Part shown: piece after piece, positions 35,250 to 49,090 of the stretch
Layout of the letters: every line of letters starts with the position of its first letter
Position numbering within the stretch: position 1 is the stretch's first letter
DNA from: Apostichopus japonicus
Lineage: Eukaryota; Echinodermata; Holothuroidea; Aspidochirotida; Stichopodidae
DNA length: 64,000 nt
NCBI RefSeq assembly: GCF_037975245.1
Contig: NC_092573.1
Coordinates: forward strand, 13,352,001-13,416,000
Direction of reading: 5' to 3'
Position numbers and translations under genes: made by a program
The notes under the pieces: model-generated
What the model was told of the DNA's origin: nothing
Databases searched by the model: none
The model's input: the letters and a program-made list of their open reading frames with translations, nothing else

Positions 35250-38200
35250 GTCTTGATGTGGAACTTGCGCATAATTCAAAGTAGAGGTGATGTGCAAATA
35301 AGGAGGATTCAAGGAGGTGACACAGAACAGTTAAGAAATTCTGTGTTTTAATCTGGATATGTTTCTCCGTGCGAGCGGACGGTTCAGTGTGCTTAACTTG
35401 CTCCTCTTCTAGCTCAAAGTCTAAACTGCGTCATGATATAGAAATGTGCATGCACCCTGGCAGGCCAAGCCCTGATCAGATACCAACGTGGGGGTATGAT
35501 TTGTCAGTTGACAACTTCTAGCTATACTTTAGCGGACCCTAAACGTGACGGACTTAGTACTGTGTAAGATAATGGAAGGATTACTTCTGGTACGACACCT
35601 ACAACAGCTATAAAATAGAAAGCTCCTGATTAAAACCCTAAGAGGGCTGCCAACCGTGACTGAAATAAACACCGTCGCGTTCTGACTTTACAGGGATGAT
35701 AAAGGCCAGTCTCTTAACATTATAACATTAGCAATTCCGTTAGATTTGTACAGTTTTTCTGATCATAGAATAGTCACAATACTACGGTGGCTTAATAGGG
35801 ACATAGGAAAGGAAACAAGTCTGCTCAAATCTGAAAATTTGGACTTTTTGTCTCTACTTTTGGACTTTTGTTTTTGGATCTAAATTTTGAAGGGAAAAAA
35901 AGAGGCAACGTTTGAGATAAAAAGACAACATTGTGAGATTTGGGGACACTGTTTTTCTTTCCTATGTCCTTATTAAGCCACCGTACAATGCTGACATATT
36001 GTGCACACAAAATTAAACTGCCGCATGCAACCATCACAGTAGTCTACTGCTGTACACATGTAAGTAAAGGTTTAGTAGCTACAGCGTGATAGTCTGACGT
36101 CTATCTTGTCCGTGCGCGCATGCAAACAGTGATACAAGAGCGCTCACAAGAATATCAGCACAAAATCAGAAGCGCGCGCTCCGAAATATTTGTCTGCATT
36201 GCATGCTGTACGTACATAATACCTCCGTGCGCGCGTGTGCGTTGATCTATATACGAGTGTTTACTATACCGTCATACACAGTGGATTTTCAATGGAAAAT
36301 ATTTGTTGTCATTTTGTAGGCGTTCATATCAACACGTACTGTACTGTACTGGGCAGTTCTCTCTCCATTGCAAGCAGTGTAGTCTAGACGTTGGATATAT
36401 CTTGACGTCGTTCTTCGCCTTAATATAGTTGTTCGAACGACTCCAATGACGGCCCGGGGTTGCAGAGAAGAAAAGGACGACATTTGAAGACAGAGTAAAC
36501 ATAACGTGATTACGGTTAGTGATATTTTACATTACCCGAAGTTGTCTGAATGCATGTATGTCTGTCTGTGAAGTTAGCATATGTATAGTCTGCAACGTAT
36601 ACCTAGTCTAGGCCTATCAGTATATGCCTTACTTTTGACTTCAGTTTTATGCACAACGAGAACAGTGTTACGTCATGGACATGTACCTATTGGCAACTGA
36701 GGCATTTTGACGGCACTTAATGCTTTCTGGGATCAGTGTAGAAAAGTCTGTAGGAGAGTTAAAATATGTTCGGTCGGGATTGCGCCAGTAATATGTCGGT
36801 TACTTCTTGTATAGGTGCCAGACGTGGCACGAGAAGTTGAGAGCGCCACCGATGGTCATCTTCTACATGTCATCTATCCATTAGCGGCAGGGCTATTATT
36901 CACGATGTTACCATAGCAATGGAGCGTTAGATTCGAAACGGAGCTATTTTTAAACGAATATACAAGTCCGATGGAATTGTCGTGAATTTCATATTTGTTT
37001 TGGTCATAATACGTTAAACATAGAGCAAAAGCTAGAAATTAGATATAGATTTATTCGACAATGAGTAAAGTTTACCAGTAGAAAGTCCTAGTATGTCATA
37101 ATTGAATCCTCCACGCTACTAGGTTTTATTCTCGGCTATGTCTGCTGTATCCGCATGATCTGCTTTGTGTACCGTCATGAATACCGCACATTTCGATCGT
37201 TTTTAATGCACGGAGAGCTCGTGGCATTGTTTATCACGTTACCGTACTTGTTTGTATCACACTGTCTTTCAAACGCCTGCCTCAGTAAATCAGCATTTAA
37301 GAAATGTTAAGTTGTTCTAACAGGAGCATAGCTCTTTCCACACTTAACTGTTTATAATATAAAGGCTAAGTAATGACACAACATTCCCGAAGAACAAATA
37401 TCATCAAGCTTGTCAGAAAAGATGTCGCGGTGGCCTTACACTGTACAAAAGAAGCATTTCTTTTTGCAGGTACAGTTTTCGTCCTTATGAATACTTTCAT
37501 TCAAATTTCCAGTGAAAGGCGACGAGCGAGACAGAAATCAAATTTACCACTCAGGTCTTAAGTTCCGAATCGGTTTCTATTGACAAGTTGTGCAAAATAT
37601 TGCAATGACCTACTTTGTTTACGCGAAACAAAATACCAAAATAGAGACAAACACCCCCCCCCCCTAAAAACAAAACAAAAAACAGACAAACAAAGCGAAA
37701 CAAACTTAAAACACCATGCATAGACATGCAGATATCAACAACACCCCAAATATTAATAATAATAATAAAAACATAAAATAAAATATTGCTTCGGCGGGGA
37801 GTCGAACCTAGGCAGACATGAGCATATATATTTAACCTTGAATAAAATGCGATAACTAAGCGAGAAAAAGACGAATAAAAAAAGGCAATAATAAATTTAT
37901 ATCATTATATTATAAAATTGAAGACAGAAAGCTAAAATTAACAAGAGATTACGCCTCATCGAGGCCATGGTTTCACTGAACGTTGAACATCAACCCAGTC
38001 CGAATCGACGTGAGCCCTCCATTGCAAGTCAGCTAGCCCACTTCTGGCCCGAAGGCCGGACTCTAAACGTAATCTCCCGGATGCTTTTGCGAACTAAGGG
38101 AGGATACGGAATTGGGATCCTAGGCCCGTGTAAAAATTCCACCTTGGCGATGCCATTATAAACAAAGCAGTGTCTGTCATCCGATCGGCGCGATTCACAC

Positions 38201-38525
38201 AGCCTGACAACAAACACCGACGCGCAGTGCTGTCTTCCAACCGTTCAGGCCACCACGCCAGCCTGGTGATTCTTGGGTCGAAATAATACTTAGAGTTCCA
38301 GATTCTTCCAAAACAATGTGATATGAATGCATACCATGCCCCAATTGGAGTATTGTACATTCGCACAAAAGTTTAACCGTGAAAAAAAAAAAAAAACGGA
38401 AAAAAAAAACGAAAAAAAAAAAAACACGAAAAGATAAGTAAAGCACACAGACACACACGAGACGTAAAATGACCTAACGCAGTGCTTGTTTTGGCATATT
38501 TCCAGTCACCACGATCGTTTTGAAT
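35250..38525 (-). repeat. Repeat unit R7, C tract of 11
   Basis: 3276 bp; the one-base loss is in the C tract near 37654. Confidence 0.95.
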
Positions 38526-41500
38526 GTCTTGATGTGGAACTTGCGCATAATTCAAAGTAGAGGTGATGTGCAAATAAGGAGGATTCAAGGAGGTGACACA
38601 GAACAGTTAAGAAATTCTGTGTTTTAATCTGGATATGTTTCTCCGTGCGAGCGGACGGTTCAGTGTGCTTAACTTGCTCCTCTTCTAGCTCAAAGTCTAA
38701 ACTGCGTCATGATATAGAAATGTGCATGCACCCTGGCAGGCCAAGCCCTGATCAGATACCAACGTGGGGGTATGATTTGTCAGTTGACAACTTCTAGCTA
38801 TACTTTAGCGGACCCTAAACGTGACGGACTTAGTACTGTGTAAGATAATGGAAGGATTACTTCTGGTACGACACCTACAACAGCTATAAAATAGAAAGCT
38901 CCTGATTAAAACCCTAAGAGGGCTGCCAACCGTGACTGAAATAAACACCGTCGCGTTCTGACTTTACAGGGATGATAAAGGCCAGTCTCTTAACATTATA
39001 ACATTAGCAATTCCGTTAGATTTGTACAGTTTTTCTGATCATAGAATAGTCACAATACTACGGTGGCTTAATAGGGACATAGGAAAGGAAACAAGTCTGC
39101 TCAAATCTGAAAATTTGGACTTTTTGTCTCTACTTTTGGACTTTTGTTTTTGGATCTAAATTTTGAAGGGAAAAAAAGAGGCAACGTTTGAGATAAAAAG
39201 ACAACATTGTGAGATTTGGGGACACTGTTTTTCTTTCCTATGTCCTTATTAAGCCACCGTACAATGCTGACATATTGTGCACACAAAATTAAACTGCCGC
39301 ATGCAACCATCACAGTAGTCTACTGCTGTACACATGTAAGTAAAGGTTTAGTAGCTACAGCGTGATAGTCTGACGTCTATCTTGTCCGTGCGCGCATGCA
39401 AACAGTGATACAAGAGCGCTCACAAGAATATCAGCACAAAATCAGAAGCGCGCGCTCCGAAATATTTGTCTGCATTGCATGCTGTACGTACATAATACCT
39501 CCGTGCGCGCGTGTGCGTTGATCTATATACGAGTGTTTACTATACCGTCATACACAGTGGATTTTCAATGGAAAATATTTGTTGTCATTTTGTAGGCGTT
39601 CATATCAACACGTACTGTACTGTACTGGGCAGTTCTCTCTCCATTGCAAGCAGTGTAGTCTAGACGTTGGATATATCTTGACGTCGTTCTTCGCCTTAAT
39701 ATAGTTGTTCGAACGACTCCAATGACGGCCCGGGGTTGCAGAGAAGAAAAGGACGACATTTGAAGACAGAGTAAACATAACGTGATTACGGTTAGTGATA
39801 TTTTACATTACCCGAAGTTGTCTGAATGCATGTATGTCTGTCTGTGAAGTTAGCATATGTATAGTCTGCAACGTATACCTAGTCTAGGCCTATCAGTATA
39901 TGCCTTACTTTTGACTTCAGTTTTATGCACAACGAGAACAGTGTTACGTCATGGACATGTACCTATTGGCAACTGAGGCATTTTGACGGCACTTAATGCT
40001 TTCTGGGATCAGTGTAGAAAAGTCTGTAGGAGAGTTAAAATATGTTCGGTCGGGATTGCGCCAGTAATATGTCGGTTACTTCTTGTATAGGTGCCAGACG
40101 TGGCACGAGAAGTTGAGAGCGCCACCGATGGTCATCTTCTACATGTCATCTATCCATTAGCGGCAGGGCTATTATTCACGATGTTACCATAGCAATGGAG
40201 CGTTAGATTCGAAACGGAGCTATTTTTAAACGAATATACAAGTCCGATGGAATTGTCGTGAATTTCATATTTGTTTTGGTCATAATACGTTAAACATAGA
40301 GCAAAAGCTAGAAATTAGATATAGACTTATTCGACAATGAGTAAAGTTTACCAGTAGAAAGTCCTAGTATGTCATAATTGAATCCTCCACGCTACTAGGT
40401 TTTATTCTCGGCTATGTCTGCTGTATCCGCATGATCTGCTTTGTGTACCGTCATGAATACCGCACATTTCGATCGTTTTTAATGCACGGAGAGCTCGTGG
40501 CATTGTTTATCACGTTACCGTACTTGTTTGTATCACACTGTCTTTCAAACGCCTGCCTCAGTAAATCAGCATTTAAGAAATGTTAAGTTGTTCTAACAGG
40601 AGCATAGCTCTTTCCACACTTAACTGTTTATAATATAAAGGCTAAGTAATGACACAACATTCCCGAAGAACAAATATCATCAAGCTTGTCAGAAAAGATG
40701 TCGCGGTGGCCTTACACTGTACAAAAGAAGCATTTCTTTTTGCAGGTACAGTTTTCGTCCTTATGAATACTTTCATTCAAATTTCCAGTGAAAGGCGACG
40801 AGCGAGACAGAAATCAAATTTACCACTCAGGTCTTAAGTTCCGAATCGGTTTCTATTGACAAGTTGTGCAAAATATTGCAATGACCTACTTTGTTTACGC
40901 GAAACAAAATACCAAAATAGAGACAAACACCCCCCCCCCCCTAAAAACAAAACAAAAAACAGACAAACAAAGCGAAACAAACTTAAAACACCATGCATAG
41001 ACATGCAGATATCAACAACACCCCAAATATTAATAATAATAATAAAAACATAAAATAAAATATTGCTTCGGCGGGGAGTCGAACCTAGGCAGACATGAGC
41101 ATATATATTTAACCTTGAATAAAATGCGATAACTAAGCGAGAAAAAGACGAATAAAAAAAGGCAATAATAAATTTATATCATTATATTATAAAATTGAAG
41201 ACAGAAAGCTAAAATTAACAAGAGATTACGCCTCATCGAGGCCATGGTTTCACTGAACGTTGAACATCAACCCAGTCCGAATCGACGTGAGCCCTCCATT
41301 GCAAGTCAGCTAGCCCACTTCTGGCCCGAAGGCCGGACTCTAAACGTAATCTCCCGGATGCTTTTGCGAACTAAGGGAGGATACGGAATTGGGATCCTAG
41401 GCCCGTGTAAAAATTCCACCTTGGCGATGCCATTATAAACAAAGCAGTGTCTGTCATCCGATCGGCGCGATTCACACAGCCTGACAACAAACACCGACGC

Positions 41501-41802
41501 GCAGTGCTGTCTTCCAACCGTTCAGGCCACCACGCCAGCCTGGTGATTCTTGGGTCGAAATAATACTTAGAGTTCCAGATTCTTCCAAAACAATGTGATA
41601 TGAATGCATACCATGCCCCAATTGGAGTATTGTACATTCGCACAAAAGTTTAACCGTGAAAAAAAAAAAAAAACGGAAAAAAAAAACGAAAAAAAAAAAA
41701 ACACGAAAAGATAAGTAAAGCACACAGACACACACGAGACGTAAAATGACCTAACGCAGTGCTTGTTTTGGCATATTTCCAGTCACCACGATCGTTTTGA
41801 AT
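38526..41802 (-). repeat. Repeat unit R8, T-to-C at 40326
   Basis: 3277 bp. Carries C at 40326 (phase 1477), a variant shared with R9 and R11. Confidence 0.95.
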
Positions 41803-44800
41803 GTCTTGATGTGGAACTTGCGCATAATTCAAAGTAGAGGTGATGTGCAAATAAGGAGGATTCAAGGAGGTGACACAGAACAGTTAAGAAATTCTGTGTT
41901 TTAATCTGGATATGTTTCTCCGTGCGAGCGGACGGTTCAGTGTGCTTAACTTGCTCCTCTTCTAGCTCAAAGTCTAAACTGCGTCATGATATAGAAATGT
42001 GCATGCACCCTGGCAGGCCAAGCCCTGATCAGATACCAACGTGGGGGTATGATTTGTCAGTTGACAACTTCTAGCTATACTTTAGCGGACCCTAAACGTG
42101 ACGGACTTAGTACTGTGTAAGATAATGGAAGGATTACTTCTGGTACGACACCTACAACAGCTATAAAATAGAAAGCTCCTGATTAAAACCCTAAGAGGGC
42201 TGCCAACCGTGACTGAAATAAACACCGTCGCGTTCTGACTTTACAGGGATGATAAAGGCCAGTCTCTTAACATTATAACATTAGCAATTCCGTTAGATTT
42301 GTACAGTTTTTCTGATCATAGAATAGTCACAATACTACGGTGGCTTAATAGGGACATAGGAAAGGAAACAAGTCTGCTCAAATCTGAAAATTTGGACTTT
42401 TTGTCTCTACTTTTGGACTTTTGTTTTTGGATCTAAATTTTGAAGGGAAAAAAAGAGGCAACGTTTGAGATAAAAAGACAACATTGTGAGATTTGGGGAC
42501 ACTGTTTTTCTTTCCTATGTCCTTATTAAGCCACCGTACAATGCTGACATATTGTGCACACAAAATTAAACTGCCGCATGCAACCATCACAGTAGTCTAC
42601 TGCTGTACACATGTAAGTAAAGGTTTAGTAGCTACAGCGTGATAGTCTGACGTCTATCTTGTCCGTGCGCGCATGCAAACAGTGATACAAGAGCGCTCAC
42701 AAGAATATCAGCACAAAATCAGAAGCGCGCGCTCCGAAATATTTGTCTGCATTGCATGCTGTACGTACATAATACCTCCGTGCGCGCGTGTGCGTTGATC
42801 TATATACGAGTGTTTACTATACCGTCATACACAGTGGATTTTCAATGGAAAATATTTGTTGTCATTTTGTAGGCGTTCATATCAACACGTACTGTACTGT
42901 ACTGGGCAGTTCTCTCTCCATTGCAAGCAGTGTAGTCTAGACGTTGGATATATCTTGACGTCGTTCTTCGCCTTAATATAGTTGTTCGAACGACTCCAAT
43001 GACGGCCCGGGGTTGCAGAGAAGAAAAGGACGACATTTGAAGACAGAGTAAACATAACGTGATTACGGTTAGTGATATTTTACATTACCCGAAGTTGTCT
43101 GAATGCATGTATGTCTGTCTGTGAAGTTAGCATATGTATAGTCTGCAACGTATACCTAGTCTAGGCCTATCAGTATATGCCTTACTTTTGACTTCAGTTT
43201 TATGCACAACGAGAACAGTGTTACGTCATGGACATGTACCTATTGGCAACTGAGGCATTTTGACGGCACTTAATGCTTTCTGGGATCAGTGTAGAAAAGT
43301 CTGTAGGAGAGTTAAAATATGTTCGGTCGGGATTGCGCCAGTAATATGTCGGTTACTTCTTGTATAGGTGCCAGACGTGGCACGAGAAGTTGAGAGCGCC
43401 ACCGATGGTCATCTTCTACATGTCATCTATCCATTAGCGGCAGGGCTATTATTCACGATGTTACCATAGCAATGGAGCGTTAGATTCGAAACGGAGCTAT
43501 TTTTAAACGAATATACAAGTCCGATGGAATTGTCGTGAATTTCATATTTGTTTTGGTCATAATACGTTAAACATAGAGCAAAAGCTAGAAATTAGATATA
43601 GACTTATTCGACAATGAGTAAAGTTTACCAGTAGAAAGTCCTAGTATGTCATAATTGAATCCTCCACGCTACTAGGTTTTATTCTCGGCTATGTCTGCTG
43701 TATCCGCATGATCTGCTTTGTGTACCGTCATGAATACCGCACATTTCGATCGTTTTTAATGCACGGAGAGCTCGTGGCATTGTTTATCACGTTACCGTAC
43801 TTGTTTGTATCACACTGTCTTTCAAACGCCTGCCTCAGTAAATCAGCATTTAAGAAATGTTAAGTTGTTCTAACAGGAGCATAGCTCTTTCCACACTTAA
43901 CTGTTTATAATATAAAGGCTAAGTAATGACACAACATTCCCGAAGAACAAATATCATCAAGCTTGTCAGAAAAGATGTCGCGGTGGCCTTACACTGTACA
44001 AAAGAAGCATTTCTTTTTGCAGGTACAGTTTTCGTCCTTATGAATACTTTCATTCAAATTTCCAGTGAAAGGCGACGAGCGAGACAGAAATCAAATTTAC
44101 CACTCAGGTCTTAAGTTCCGAATCGGTTTCTATTGACAAGTTGTGCAAAATATTGCAATGACCTACTTTGTTTACGCGAAACAAAATACCAAAATAGAGA
44201 CAAACACCCCCCCCCCCCCTAAAAACAAAACAAAAAACAGACAAACAAAGCGAAACAAACTTAAAACACCATGCATAGACATGCAGATATCAACAACACC
44301 CCAAATATTAATAATAATAATAAAAACATAAAATAAAATATTGCTTCGGCGGGGAGTCGAACCTAGGCAGACATGAGCATATATATTTAACCTTGAATAA
44401 AATGCGATAACTAAGCGAGAAAAAGACGAATAAAAAAAGGCAATAATAAATTTATATCATTATATTATAAAATTGAAGACAGAAAGCTAAAATTAACAAG
44501 AGATTACGCCTCATCGAGGCCATGGTTTCACTGAACGTTGAACATCAACCCAGTCCGAATCGACGTGAGCCCTCCATTGCAAGTCAGCTAGCCCACTTCT
44601 GGCCCGAAGGCCGGACTCTAAACGTAATCTCCCGGATGCTTTTGCGAACTAAGGGAGGATACGGAATTGGGATCCTAGGCCCGTGTAAAAATTCCACCTT
44701 GGCGATGCCATTATAAACAAAGCAGTGTCTGTCATCCGATCGGCGCGATTCACACAGCCTGACAACAAACACCGACGCGCAGTGCTGTCTTCCAACCGTT

Positions 44801-45080
44801 CAGGCCACCACGCCAGCCTGGTGATTCTTGGGTCGAAATAATACTTAGAGTTCCAGATTCTTCCAAAACAATGTGATATGAATGCATACCATGCCCCAAT
44901 TGGAGTATTGTACATTCGCACAAAAGTTTAACCGTGAAAAAAAAAAAAAAACGGAAAAAAAAAACGAAAAAAAAAAAAACACGAAAAGATAAGTAAAGCA
45001 CACAGACACACACGAGACGTAAAATGACCTAACGCAGTGCTTGTTTTGGCATATTTCCAGTCACCACGATCGTTTTGAAT
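41803..45080 (-). repeat. Repeat unit R9, T-to-C at 43603, C tract of 13
   Basis: 3278 bp. Shares the phase-1477 variant with R8 and has a one-base gain in the C tract near 44207. Confidence 0.95.
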
Positions 45081-48000
45081 GTCTTGATGTGGAACTTGCG
45101 CATAATTCAAAGTAGAGGTGATGTGCAAATAAGGAGGATTCAAGGAGGTGACACAGAACAGTTAAGAAATTCTGTGTTTTAATCTGGATATGTTTCTCCG
45201 TGCGAGCGGACGGTTCAGTGTGCTTAACTTGCTCCTCTTCTAGCTCAAAGTCTAAACTGCGTCATGATATAGAAATGTGCATGCACCCTGGCAGGCCAAG
45301 CCCTGATCAGATACCAACGTGGGGGTATGATTTGTCAGTTGACAACTTCTAGCTATACTTTAGCGGACCCTAAACGTGACGGACTTAGTACTGTGTAAGA
45401 TAATGGAAGGATTACTTCTGGTACGACACCTACAACAGCTATAAAATAGAAAGCTCCTGATTAAAACCCTAAGAGGGCTGCCAACCGTGACTGAAATAAA
45501 CACCGTCGCGTTCTGACTTTACAGGGATGATAAAGGCCAGTCTCTTAACATTATAACATTAGCAATTCCGTTAGATTTGTACAGTTTTTCTGATCATAGA
45601 ATAGTCACAATACTACGGTGGCTTAATAGGGACATAGGAAAGGAAACAAGTCTGCTCAAATCTGAAAATTTGGACTTTTTGTCTCTACTTTTGGACTTTT
45701 GTTTTTGGATCTAAATTTTGAAGGGAAAAAAAGAGGCAACGTTTGAGATAAAAAGACAACATTGTGAGATTTGGGGACACTGTTTTTCTTTCCTATGTCC
45801 TTATTAAGCCACCGTACAATGCTGACATATTGTGCACACAAAATTAAACTGCCGCATGCAACCATCACAGTAGTCTACTGCTGTACACATGTAAGTAAAG
45901 GTTTAGTAGCTACAGCGTGATAGTCTGACGTCTATCTTGTCCGTGCGCGCATGCAAACAGTGATACAAGAGCGCTCACAAGAATATCAGCACAAAATCAG
46001 AAGCGCGCGCTCCGAAATATTTGTCTGCATTGCATGCTGTACGTACATAATACCTCCGTGCGCGCGTGTGCGTTGATCTATATACGAGTGTTTACTATAC
46101 CGTCATACACAGTGGATTTTCAATGGAAAATATTTGTTGTCATTTTGTAGGCGTTCATATCAACACGTACTGTACTGTACTGGGCAGTTCTCTCTCCATT
46201 GCAAGCAGTGTAGTCTAGACGTTGGATATATCTTGACGTCGTTCTTCGCCTTAATATAGTTGTTCGAACGACTCCAATGACGGCCCGGGGTTGCAGAGAA
46301 GAAAAGGACGACATTTGAAGACAGAGTAAACATAACGTGATTACGGTTAGTGATATTTTACATTACCCGAAGTTGTCTGAATGCATGTATGTCTGTCTGT
46401 GAAGTTAGCATATGTATAGTCTGCAACGTATACCTAGTCTAGGCCTATCAGTATATGCCTTACTTTTGACTTCAGTTTTATGCACAACGAGAACAGTGTT
46501 ACGTCATGGACATGTACCTATTGGCAACTGAGGCATTTTGACGGCACTTAATGCTTTCTGGGATCAGTGTAGAAAAGTCTGTAGGAGAGTTAAAATATGT
46601 TCGGTCGGGATTGCGCCAGTAATATGTCGGTTACTTCTTGTATAGGTGCCAGACGTGGCACGAGAAGTTGAGAGCGCCACCGATGGTCATCTTCTACATG
46701 TCATCTATCCATTAGCGGCAGGGCTATTATTCACGATGTTACCATAGCAATGGAGCGTTAGATTCGAAACGGAGCTATTTTTAAACGAATATACAAGTCC
46801 GATGGAATTGTCGTGAATTTCATATTTGTTTTGGTCATAATACGTTAAACATAGAGCAAAAGCTAGAAATTAGATATAGATTTATTCGACAATGAGTAAA
46901 GTTTACCAGTAGAAAGTCCTAGTATGTCATAATTGAATCCTCCACGCTACTAGGTTTTATTCTCGGCTATGTCTGCTGTATCCGCATGATCTGCTTTGTG
47001 TACCGTCATGAATACCGCACATTTCGATCGTTTTTAATGCACGGAGAGCTCGTGGCATTGTTTATCACGTTACCGTACTTGTTTGTATCACACTGTCTTT
47101 CAAACGCCTGCCTCAGTAAATCAGCATTTAAGAAATGTTAAGTTGTTCTAACAGGAGCATAGCTCTTTCCACACTTAACTGTTTATAATATAAAGGCTAA
47201 GTAATGACACAACATTCCCGAAGAACAAATATCATCAAGCTTGTCAGAAAAGATGTCGCGGTGGCCTTACACTGTACAAAAGAAGCATTTCTTTTTGCAG
47301 GTACAGTTTTCGTCCTTATGAATACTTTCATTCAAATTTCCAGTGAAAGGCGACGAGCGAGACAGAAATCAAATTTACCACTCAGGTCTTAAGTTCCGAA
47401 TCGGTTTCTATTGACAAGTTGTGCAAAATATTGCAATGACCTACTTTGTTTACGCGAAACAAAATACCAAAATAGAGACAAACACCCCCCCCCCCTAAAA
47501 ACAAAACAAAAAACAGACAAACAAAGCGAAACAAACTTAAAACACCATGCATAGACATGCAGATATCAACAACACCCCAAATATTAATAATAATAATAAA
47601 AACATAAAATAAAATATTGCTTCGGCGGGGAGTCGAACCTAGGCAGACATGAGCATATATATTTAACCTTGAATAAAATGCGATAACTAAGCGAGAAAAA
47701 GACGAATAAAAAAAGGCAATAATAAATTTATATCATTATATTATAAAATTGAAGACAGAAAGCTAAAATTAACAAGAGATTACGCCTCATCGAGGCCATG
47801 GTTTCACTGAACGTTGAACATCAACCCAGTCCGAATCGACGTGAGCCCTCCATTGCAAGTCAGCTAGCCCACTTCTGGCCCGAAGGCCGGACTCTAAACG
47901 TAATCTCCCGGATGCTTTTGCGAACTAAGGGAGGATACGGAATTGGGATCCTAGGCCCGTGTAAAAATTCCACCTTGGCGATGCCATTATAAACAAAGCA

Positions 48001-48356
48001 GTGTCTGTCATCCGATCGGCGCGATTCACACAGCCTGACAACAAACACCGACGCGCAGTGCTGTCTTCCAACCGTTCAGGCCACCACGCCAGCCTGGTGA
48101 TTCTTGGGTCGAAATAATACTTAGAGTTCCAGATTCTTCCAAAACAATGTGATATGAATGCATACCATGCCCCAATTGGAGTATTGTACATTCGCACAAA
48201 AGTTTAACCGTGAAAAAAAAAAAAAAACGGAAAAAAAAAACGAAAAAAAAAAAAACACGAAAAGATAAGTAAAGCACACAGACACACACGAGACGTAAAA
48301 TGACCTAACGCAGTGCTTGTTTTGGCATATTTCCAGTCACCACGATCGTTTTGAAT
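45081..48356 (-). repeat. Repeat unit R10, C tract of 11
   Basis: 3276 bp. It has the common T at 46881, so it interrupts the run of units carrying the phase-1477 variant (R8, R9, R11). Confidence 0.95.
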
Positions 48357-48888
48357 GTCTTGATGTGGAACTTGCGCATAATTCAAAGTAGAGGTGATGT
48401 GCAAATAAGGAGGATTCAAGGAGGTGACACAGAACAGTTAAGAAATTCTGTGTTTTAATCTGGATATGTTTCTCCGTGCGAGCGGACGGTTCAGTGTGCT
48501 TAACTTGCTCCTCTTCTAGCTCAAAGTCTAAACTGCGTCATGATATAGAAATGTGCATGCACCCTGGCAGGCCAAGCCCTGATCAGATACCAACGTGGGG
48601 GTATGATTTGTCAGTTGACAACTTCTAGCTATACTTTAGCGGACCCTAACGTGACGGACTTAGTACTGTGTAAGATAATGGAAGGATTACTTCTGGTACG
48701 ACACCTACAACAGCTATAAAATAGAAAGCTCCTGATTAAAACCCTAAGAGGGCTGCCAACCGTGACTGAAATAAACACCGTCGCGTTCTGACTTTACAGG
48801 GATGATAAAGGCCAGTCTCTTAACATTATAACATTAGCAATTCCGTTAGATTTGTACAGTTTTTCTGATCATAGAATAGTCACAATAC

Positions 48889-49090
48889 TACGGTGGCTTA
48901 ATAGGGACATAGGAAAGGAAACAAGTCTGCTCAAATCTGAAAATTTGGACTTTTTGTCTCTACTTTTGGACTTTTGTTTTTGATCTAAATTTTGAAGGGA
49001 AAAAAAGAGGCAACGTTTGAGATAAAAAGACAACATTGTGAGATTTGGGGACACTGTTTTTCTTTCCTATGTCCTTATTAAGCCACCGTA
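48889..49090 (-). mobile_element. Foldback element, copy with 1-base deletion (R11)
   Basis: 202 bp. One G is missing near 48982 relative to every other copy. The terminal repeats are intact. The loss belongs to the cluster of R11 homopolymer deletions and is probably a consensus error. Confidence 0.7.

Noticed and set aside
34920-35312. 130-codon open frame on the minus strand, the longest in the window
   Set aside because: It exists only in R6, where a one-base loss in an A tract joins two frames. It is rich in phenylalanine from the homopolymer and has no recognisable domain.
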